Source: JAGLTA01 sp034660735 (GTDB lineage Bacteria; Patescibacteriota; Patescibacteriia; JAACEG01). Taken from it: a stretch of 28,157 bases of DNA. Location of the stretch: NCBI GenBank assembly GCA_034660735.1, contig JAYEJQ010000004.1:1-28157 (forward strand), in the 5' to 3' direction. A program made the translations under genes and the position numbers. Of this stretch, positions 22,969-28,157 are shown one piece after another (position 1 is the stretch's first letter; each line of letters begins with the position of its first letter). The notes under the pieces were generated by a model. That model worked only from the letters and a program-made list of their open reading frames with translations, did no database searches and had not been told where the DNA came from.

Positions 22969-23095
22969 ACAAATTATGAATTTTTCAAAAAATAAAATAA
23001 TTTATAAAAAAATTTTATAACGACATAATCAAACTAAATAAAACTAATAAAATTAACGGGGGGAATAAATTTATACTGCCTAAAATTTAAAAAAT

Positions 23096-25657
23096 ATGAG
23101 TAAAAAAATAAACCCCTTTTTACTTTTTTCTATATCAATAATAATTTTGCTAATTTCTCCATTTTATTGCTTCTCTGCGAACTTATTGGATATTACTATT
23201 ATTGAAATCGCGGCTTTTGAAAAAAGCGGGTATGAATGGATAAAAATTTATAATAATTCCGACGATGAAATAAATTTAGAAGGCTGGAAATTTGTTGAAA
23301 ACTTTTCAGACAGCAATTTAGATGGCTCAAAACACTCGCTTAATGAATATAACAATGGCTATATTTTGCAACCAAGCAACTCCGCTATTATTTGTCAAAA
23401 CGCCGACAATTTTTCAAACGAAAATAACGAATATAATGGATTGATTCTTGATAGTTCGTGGGGTTCATTAAGAGAAAGCGGAGAAAAAATCCAACTTATA
23501 GATAATGAAAAAAATATTATTGAAAATTTCACGTATATTGAATGCAAAACAGCTGTTTTAAAAAGAAAAAATTTCGCGTCTGCGGATTATTCAATGAATA
23601 ATTGGGAAGAAAACGTTGGCGAAAATTATAATGACAATGAAAACGAAAATGGAGAAGATGAAACCGCTGACGAAAATAATGATAGAAACAGCGACGAAAC
23701 AGACGGTTATTCTAATCCGATTTCTTCTTCAAATAATAAAACGGATAAAATAAAAACAACAGCGACAAAAAAAATCAAATCGGATATAATAATCAATGAA
23801 ATTCTGCCGAACCCTGCTGGCGCGGATAATAAAAAAGAATTTATTGAACTGAAAAATATCGGAAACAGATCAATAAATCTCAAAGAATGGAAACTAAGGG
23901 ACAACAGCAAAAGAATTTATGAAATAAATAGAAAAGATTTTAAAACAACTTTAATAAAGGCAAAAGGTCTTTTTTTAATTTACAGGAATATCAGTAAAAT
24001 AGCGCTTGATAATTACGGCGGCGAAACGTTGAAACTTTATAATCCGCAAGAAAAATTAGCTGATAAAATTTCTTACAAAAACACTATTTCTGAGAATGAA
24101 AGCTATGCCAGAAATAAAAAAAATAAATGGGAGTGGACTACCTCTTTAACGCCAAATATAAAAAATATAATCAAAAGGTATCCAACGGCGGTAATAGAAA
24201 AAATTAAAAAGGCGCAGACAGGCGAATTGATTATTTTTGACGCTTCTGATTCTTACGATCCAGACGGCGATGAACTGTTTTTCGCTTGGGATTTTGGCGA
24301 CGGCGATTCAAGCGATTCAATAAGAGTAGCTCATTCTTATTTAAAATCAGGAAAATACAACGCAAAACTATCTGTTATTGACGCTGATAATAAAACTGAT
24401 GAATTATTTTTTCTTGTTGAAATTATTAAAAATTCTGATGATTCCTCAGAAACCGCAACTGCTGATAAAATAAATAACGCGAAAACCGTATATCCGAATA
24501 TTTTAATCAGTGAAATTTTTCCCAACCCAGCAGGCGCTGACGATAATGAATTTATTGAAATTTTCAATCCGAATAATGATGACATTAACTTAAGCGGCTG
24601 GCAGTTAGATGACAACGAGAAAGGTAGCAAGGCTTGGCGAATTCCGCAAAATACGATTATCGCGTCCGATAGCTATTTAGCGTTTTTTAAAGAGCAAACA
24701 AAATTAATATTTAATAATTCATCAGACTCCGCTAGAGTTATAAATCCCGCTGAAAAAATTGTCGCACAAATCAATTATGATAAAACAGTTGAGGGAGCCA
24801 GTTATTGCGCGGATATATATAATAATGATTGGTATTGGACATATAATCTCACTCCTGATGAAAAGAATGGAAGCGATACGATAGGCACGCAATCTGATAA
24901 TATCTATCAATACGAAATAGAGCCGCCGAGTAATGAAAAAAATATAAAAATAATTGATATACTGGAAATTAACAACTGCAATGATGGTGATTTAATTGAG
25001 ACAACTGGCGTTGTCGCGGCAGAACCGGGAATTTTAGGAAAACAGATTTTTTATCTTAATGGCGCTAAAATTTATATGCACAAATCTGATTTCCCGAATT
25101 TAAAAATCAACGATGCCGTTGTTTTAACTGGAGAAGTATCAATAACAAATGATCAGTTAAAAATTAAAATCAAAAACAGAGAAGATATTTTTCCGCTTTC
25201 TCGACAGGAAGAATTAAGCCCGATTTATCTGCAAATTAAAGACGCTGATAAAAATTTTATTTCGCGGCTAATATCTATTAACGGAGAAATTGTTGAAAAA
25301 AAAGGGAATACGTTTTGGCTTGATGACGGTACGGGCGAAATAATAATCTACATCAATAAATACACAGAAATTGACCTAAAGCAATTTAAAGATGGGGATT
25401 TCATAGAAATAGTTGGGATGCTTGACATCGTGAAAGACGGATTTAGATTGCTTCCGAGATATCAAAGCGACATTAAAATAACTAAAATACTGGGAAAAAA
25501 TTACGCAACGAAAGAAGATCCGACAAATAAAAAATTCTCTTTCGCGATAGAGGAGAAAGAGAAAAAAAATTATAATAAATATTTTTACATAACTATTTTT
25601 GGGCTTGCCATTATCGCGGTCGGGCAAATATGGAAGTATAGAAAAAATAAAAATTAA
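23096..25657 (+). CDS. Secreted/anchored lamin-tail, PKD and OB-fold surface protein
   Basis: This 853-residue exported protein starts with a signal peptide (1-28, FLLFSISIIILLISPFYCFSA). Lamin-tail domain 1 (about 30-150) is followed by an Asn/Glu/Asp-rich linker (about 175-225). Lamin-tail 2 begins IIINEILPNPAGADNKKEFI (about 229-355). A PKD domain (about 361-450) has FDASDSYDPDGDELFFAWDF. Lamin-tail 3 begins ILISEIFPNPAGADDNEFIE (about 467-590). Two OB-fold-like domains (about 620-705 and 715-800) contain GDLIETTGVVAAEPG and GNTFWLDDGTGEIIIYI. It ends in one membrane helix (about 829-845) and a basic tail, KYRKNKN, so it is anchored with the domains outside. OB folds next to lamin-tails occur in secreted nucleases, but I see no nuclease motif. 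Function unknown; adhesion or nucleic-acid capture is speculation. Confidence 0.86.
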   Translation: MSKKINPFLLFSISIIILLISPFYCFSANLLDITIIEIAAFEKSGYEWIKIYNNSDDEINLEGWKFVENFSDSNLDGSKHSLNEYNNGYILQPSNSAIICQNADNFSNENNEYNGLILDSSWGSLRESGEKIQLIDNEKNIIENFTYIECKTAVLKRKNFASADYSMNNWEENVGENYNDNENENGEDETADENNDRNSDETDGYSNPISSSNNKTDKIKTTATKKIKSDIIINEILPNPAGADNKKEFIELKNIGNRSINLKEWKLRDNSKRIYEINRKDFKTTLIKAKGLFLIYRNISKIALDNYGGETLKLYNPQEKLADKISYKNTISENESYARNKKNKWEWTTSLTPNIKNIIKRYPTAVIEKIKKAQTGELIIFDASDSYDPDGDELFFAWDFGDGDSSDSIRVAHSYLKSGKYNAKLSVIDADNKTDELFFLVEIIKNSDDSSETATADKINNAKTVYPNILISEIFPNPAGADDNEFIEIFNPNNDDINLSGWQLDDNEKGSKAWRIPQNTIIASDSYLAFFKEQTKLIFNNSSDSARVINPAEKIVAQINYDKTVEGASYCADIYNNDWYWTYNLTPDEKNGSDTIGTQSDNIYQYEIEPPSNEKNIKIIDILEINNCNDGDLIETTGVVAAEPGILGKQIFYLNGAKIYMHKSDFPNLKINDAVVLTGEVSITNDQLKIKIKNREDIFPLSRQEELSPIYLQIKDADKNFISRLISINGEIVEKKGNTFWLDDGTGEIIIYINKYTEIDLKQFKDGDFIEIVGMLDIVKDGFRLLPRYQSDIKITKILGKNYATKEDPTNKKFSFAIEEKEKKNYNKYFYITIFGLAIIAVGQIWKYRKNKN

Positions 25658-25665
25658 ATTTAAAT

Positions 25666-26064
25666 TTAAATTTTATCCAAATAACTTTGCAAAATTAGAG
25701 AGGCGGCAACATCGTCTCTTTTTTTATTTTTTCCGCCCTTTAGTAAATTATCCGCTAACCTGCTTGTATATCGCTCATCTTCTAAAATAATCCCAATATC
25801 TAAATTATCTTTTAAAAAATTAGAAAATAACTTAACTTTTTTCATCATCGGATTGTCGCCTTTTTTTCCTGCCAGCCCATACGGCATTCCAATAATTATT
25901 TTATCTGTCTGATTATCAACTATAATATCTTTCAATTCGCGCAAAACAAAATTCTTATTTTTATTCTCAATTATTTTATAGGGCAACGCCAACTTGCTTT
26001 CGCTGTCGCCAATCGCAACGCCTATTCTTTTAAGACCATAATCTATTGCTAAAAATTTTTTCAT
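25666..26064 (-). CDS. ruvX: RuvX/YqgF-type Holliday junction resolvase or pre-16S rRNA nuclease
   Basis: This 132-residue RNase H-fold protein has the conserved acidic residues in AIDYGLKRIGVAIGD, LEDERYTSRLA and KKRDDVAASLILQSYL. VIIGMP-type strands are present as KIIIGMPYGLAGKKG. The family trims 16S rRNA precursors in E. coli and is also annotated as a Holliday junction resolvase; sequence alone does not choose between the two roles. Length is typical. It begins three bases after the stop of the coiled-coil gene and is likely co-transcribed with it. It converges on the large surface-protein gene, eight bases apart. Confidence 0.94.
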   Translation of the reverse strand: MKKFLAIDYGLKRIGVAIGDSESKLALPYKIIENKNKNFVLRELKDIIVDNQTDKIIIGMPYGLAGKKGDNPMMKKVKLFSNFLKDNLDIGIILEDERYTSRLADNLLKGGKNKKRDDVAASLILQSYLDKI

Positions 26065-26067
26065 AAT

Positions 26068-26484
26068 TTAAACAGGACTTGCCTGTAATATCTCTATCTT
26101 TTTTTCCAATTTCAAAACTCTTTCTTTTAAATCTTGTGTGTCATTATTAACAGCGATAATATCTTGAGAAAGAGTTTTAAATATTTTGCCTATTTTCTCA
26201 TCTAAACGGCGAATTTCTTCTTTGATTGAAAAAAGTTCTGATTTTATCGTGCTTAATTTTTCTATCAATTTTTCTTCTATTTTATCTTCAATATATCTAT
26301 CCTGTTTAGCAAATCTGTCGTCAATATACCTATCCTGCTTAGCGAACCTATCTTCAATATATCTATCCTGTTTAGCAAATCTGTCGTCAACAGACTTAAA
26401 TCCGCTATTAACAATGATGGCAAAATCATCAAAAGACACATCTATTATTTCTTTAATCTGTTTTAAGTCGTTTTTATCTAACAT
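26068..26484 (-). CDS. Coiled-coil protein with 11-residue repeats
   Basis: This 138-residue soluble protein is nearly all coiled coil. After MLDKNDLKQIKEIIDVSFDD, residues 34-66 are three tandem copies of the hendecad DRFAKQDRYIE. Heptad-like helix follows (EEIRRLDEKIGKIFKTL, DLKERVLKLEKKIEIL). There is no membrane segment or catalytic motif. Similar short, highly charged proteins with IexDRFAxQDxYI-type repeats recur in Patescibacteria genomes, but none has a known role that I can cite. It has a promoter directly upstream and leads into ruvX. Eleven-residue periodicity favours a right-handed or straight coil, which suggests oligomerisation or a spacer function. Confidence 0.78.
   Translation of the reverse strand: MLDKNDLKQIKEIIDVSFDDFAIIVNSGFKSVDDRFAKQDRYIEDRFAKQDRYIDDRFAKQDRYIEDKIEEKLIEKLSTIKSELFSIKEEIRRLDEKIGKIFKTLSQDIIAVNNDTQDLKERVLKLEKKIEILQASPV
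26285..26383 (-). repeat. 33-base coding tandem repeat, 3 copies
   Basis: Units at 26285-26317, 26318-26350 and 26351-26383 encode the hendecads. The two outer units are identical at every base, while the middle one differs at several positions, so the array probably grew by a 66-base step. Confidence 0.9.
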
Positions 26485-26514
26485 AAATAAATAAATTTTA
26501 ATTTTTATATTTTC

Positions 26515-26542
26515 ATAATATCAATATTTTATATTATTGCAA
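26515..26542 (-). promoter_or_regulatory. Promoter for the coiled-coil gene and ruvX
   Basis: Minus-strand TTGCAA (26542-26537), a 16-base spacer and TATTAT (26520-26515) with an upstream TG. The leader would be about 24 bases. It separates this unit from yraN upstream. Confidence 0.66.
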
Positions 26543-26544
26543 AA

Positions 26545-26910
26545 TTAAAAATACCGCACTGCGTTTTTAAAATGACGCAATTTTATTTTTTCACCATCGC
26601 GTTTTTCAATCGCTACAACATCTATTTGATACTCGTTTTTTATCCGATTCTCTAAAATATATTTTTCAGCTGTTTTTATCAATTTTTTTTGCTTAATAAA
26701 GTTTACAGCCTCTTCAGGAAGTCCGAACTTTCCATTAGTTCTTGTTTTCACCTCTATGAAAATAATTTTTGATTTTAATTTCGCGATAATGTCAATTTCT
26801 CCAAAATAATTTTTATAATTACTGCTTAAAATTTTATACCCATTTCTAATAAAATACTTTTTAACAATGTCTTCGCCCCATACGCCAAGTTTCTGACTTT
26901 TGTTTAACAT
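26545..26910 (-). CDS. YraN family (UPF0102) predicted endonuclease
   Basis: This 121-residue protein has the restriction-endonuclease-like core of the family: LGVWGEDIVKKYFIRNGYKI, then GEIDIIAK (D40) and IFIEVKTR (E53, K55), the acidic and lysine triad of PD-(D/E)xK nucleases. The C-terminal part YQIDVVAIEK is also typical. The family is widespread, and its DNA substrate is not firmly known. The ATG at 26910 lies three bases after the stop of the methyltransferase gene, so the two form an operon. This pairing should not be read as restriction-modification; the methyltransferase lacks DNA-target features. Confidence 0.92.
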   Translation of the reverse strand: MLNKSQKLGVWGEDIVKKYFIRNGYKILSSNYKNYFGEIDIIAKLKSKIIFIEVKTRTNGKFGLPEEAVNFIKQKKLIKTAEKYILENRIKNEYQIDVVAIEKRDGEKIKLRHFKNAVRYF

Positions 26911-26913
26911 AAT

Positions 26914-27468
26914 CTATTTTTTAAAAATCATCCCAAAATGATATTTCCCAGCGTCAAATTCATCAATCCGCTCAGAAGCTAATTTATAAAGCAATGCATT
27001 AATTTCGCTCTTTTTCACGCGCGATTCTAATGGCGGACCGAACGGAATAACGCTTTGATTCCAGTCAACAATTAAAAGCGTTCCGCTATTTTTTAACATT
27101 CTTATAGCTTCTTTTAATATATCGAAATATTTATGCGACTGGAATAAAATATTAATCAGCATAACCAAATCGCAAAAACCGTCTTTAATTCCAGTTGATT
27201 TATAATTCTCAATATTCGCTTGGATTGTTTTTAAATTATCAATTCCTTCTGTCTTGCGTCGCGATCTAACCCCTTCTATTACGATTTTCTGAATATCAAC
27301 AGCGTAAACAATTCCGCTATTCCCTACTAAATGAGCCGCTGGCACGCAAAAATGCCCTGCTCCGCCGCATCCTAAGTCAGCCACTTTCATTCCTTCCGCG
27401 ATTTCAACTCTTTCTAAAATTTTTTTAGCGTCCAATAACTTATTGCCGCCATAAAACAAATTAGACAT
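26914..27468 (-). CDS. Class I SAM-dependent methyltransferase
   Basis: This 184-residue Rossmann methyltransferase has motif I VADLGCGGAGHFCVPAA, the acidic end of strand 2 in VYAVDIQ, LVMLINILFQ at strand 4 and GTLLIVDWN at strand 5. The N-terminus SNLFYGGNKLLDAKKILERV and the C-terminal RIDEFDAGKYHFGMIFKK resemble small-molecule (UbiE-like) methyltransferases. No NPPY or other DNA/RNA-target motif is visible, so the substrate is unknown. It heads the yraN operon. The region upstream holds repeats and the second palindromic element; I could not fix a promoter with confidence. Confidence 0.9.
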   Translation of the reverse strand: MSNLFYGGNKLLDAKKILERVEIAEGMKVADLGCGGAGHFCVPAAHLVGNSGIVYAVDIQKIVIEGVRSRRKTEGIDNLKTIQANIENYKSTGIKDGFCDLVMLINILFQSHKYFDILKEAIRMLKNSGTLLIVDWNQSVIPFGPPLESRVKKSEINALLYKLASERIDEFDAGKYHFGMIFKK

Positions 27469-27506
27469 AAAAATATAAACTCAAAAATAAAATTCTAATA
27501 AATTTG

Positions 27507-27530
27507 CAATTACCAATTTGGCAATTACCA
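27507..27530. repeat. CAATTACCA direct repeats beside the palindromic element
   Basis: CAATTACCA occurs at 27507-27515 and 27522-27530. Its reverse complement, TGGTAATTG, lies on the other side of the element at 27753-27761. The 304-base stretch 27469-27772 holds only these repeats and the element; I see no gene there. Confidence 0.7.
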
Positions 27531-27585
27531 GTCAATTTGCAATTTTCTAATTTTCAATTATTTAATTTTTAAAAAAAACAAATAT

Positions 27586-27748
27586 TGTCACCCTAAATTT
27601 ATTTCAGGGTCTGTCATTACTTATTGCTAAATTATGATTAAATAAATAAAATCCTGATTTTTATGCTTTACCTTTCTTGAACATAATATAGCGAATTACA
27701 AGCACAGATCCTGACCCCGCCGCTCGCGAGCAGCGGGGCAGGGTAACA
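27586..27748. mobile_element. MITE-like palindromic element, copy 2
   Basis: Left end TGTCACCCTAAATTTATTTC reads on through AGGGTCTGTCATT to TTGCTAAATTATGATTAA. The right end, read on the minus strand from 27748, gives TGTTACCCTG, TCAGGATCTGT and TTCGCTATATTATG, the same order of blocks. The right arm holds a 24-base GC-only-type palindrome at 27715-27738 (CCCCGC...GCGGGG, one mismatch). The left arm has no insert. No ORF is inside. The blocks match copy 1 at 10392-10599. Confidence 0.7.
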
Positions 27749-27772
27749 ATTAATGGTAATTGAAAGTTTGTT

Positions 27773-28157
27773 TTAAAACCTCAACCTCTTATTGAGCTCC
27801 ATTATCGCTTCAAATTCATCCTTGCTTAAAACAGCTTTTCTCTCTTTTTTCTTTTCTTCAATAATCTCTTCTATCCGCTTATGCTTAATCAATCCGTCGT
27901 TAAGAATCTCTAAATAAAGCATATTAATTTCGCTTCTTTTCCATGCTTTAATTCCTAAAACTCTTTTTTCCAAAAATTTTTCGCCGGCAATATCTATTTT
28001 TTCCTTAATTTTTTCTATTGCTTTCATTGGATCGCTTGACCAATTTCTAAAATCTTCTATTGTTAAATTTTCAAGTTCTTCTATCGGTCCGACCAATTTC
28101 GGCTTTTCATCGTTTAAATAATCTAACTTCTTTTCTTTTTTTAAATAACCCCCTGTA
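27773..28157 (-). CDS. Conserved Patescibacteria-type hypothetical protein, 5' end outside window
   Basis: The frame is open from the window edge to a TAA at 27773, giving 127 residues. There is no ATG in the visible part; the TTG at 28096 is inside the protein, because the frame continues upstream as GYLKKEKKLDYLNDEKPKLV. Recognisable blocks are GPIEELENLTIEDFRNW, GIKAWKRSEINMLYLEILND and SKDEFEAIMELNKRLRF. It is charged, helical and soluble in the part seen. I have the impression of a conserved Patescibacteria family with GIKAW(R/K) and LNxxLRF motifs but can give no function. The second palindromic element lies 24 bases after its stop. Confidence 0.75.
   Translation of the reverse strand, partial: TGGYLKKEKKLDYLNDEKPKLVGPIEELENLTIEDFRNWSSDPMKAIEKIKEKIDIAGEKFLEKRVLGIKAWKRSEINMLYLEILNDGLIKHKRIEEIIEEKKKERKAVLSKDEFEAIMELNKRLRF

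Noticed and set aside
26285..26383. CRISPR-like array
   Set aside because: The repeats are directly adjacent with no spacers and encode a regular coiled-coil hendecad.
26545..27468. Restriction-modification pair (yraN plus methyltransferase)
   Set aside because: YraN is a general housekeeping-type family, and the methyltransferase lacks DNA-target motifs; adjacency alone is not enough.

Overview
The window is strongly AT-rich, gene-dense bacterial DNA. It contains two 100-base runs of N, so it is a draft, probably metagenomic, scaffold. Gene content points to a Candidate Phyla Radiation (Patescibacteria) genome, most likely a Parcubacteria-like lineage. The clues are small housekeeping proteins, surface proteins built from lamin-tail, PKD, thrombospondin-3-like calcium-binding and pilin-like domains, a beta-domain-less MscS-like membrane protein, few Shine-Dalgarno sites, and extended -10 promoters of the form TATGCTATAMT. 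This placement is inference from domain content; no 16S gene is present. UGA is read as stop: map and the ftsB-like gene end in TGA, and a release factor 2 with an intact SPF motif is encoded.

Layout. (1) 66-2255, minus: iscU-like scaffold, yidC and pheS, tightly packed. (2) 2256-5046: an AT-rich gap, then two single-gene plus-strand units with near-identical promoters. These are an unrecognised protein with three 69-residue winged-helix-like repeats and an MscS-like membrane protein with the only strong ribosome binding site in the window; a bidirectional terminator separates them from adk. (3) 5051-10362: adk and glgA are divergent. glgA is followed by two surface or membrane proteins. (4) 10392-10599: a palindromic MITE-like element. 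(5) 10636-14598: map-ruvA (4-base overlap), a convergent two-gene unit whose second gene has an in-frame TGA, the first assembly gap, a MurE-like ligase and a small membrane protein. (6) 14838-16918: a degenerate APH-fold kinase and prfB. (7) 16978-22141, minus: murB, an ftsB/divIC-like gene, a parvulin-type foldase, the second gap, and a dikinase split into a helical-plus-phosphohistidine protein and an ATP-grasp protein. (8) 22235-25657, plus: tRNA-Cys, a CDP-alcohol phosphatidyltransferase and a large lamin-tail/PKD/OB surface protein. (9) 25666-28157, minus: ruvX, a hendecad coiled-coil protein, yraN, a methyltransferase, a second MITE-like element and a truncated conserved protein.

Together the genes cover translation (pheS, tRNA-Cys, prfB, map), envelope building (yidC, murB, MurE-like ligase, phospholipid synthase, ftsB-like, foldase), recombination (ruvA, ruvX, yraN), nucleotide, glycogen and PEP-type metabolism, and large exported proteins. 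The items most worth a second look are the split, order-inverted dikinase, the repeat-derived in-frame insertion inside its ATP-grasp subunit, the two-element inverted-repeat family with exchangeable GC-rich hairpins, the UGA-interrupted HEPN-like gene with its small partner, and the triple winged-helix-like repeat protein.
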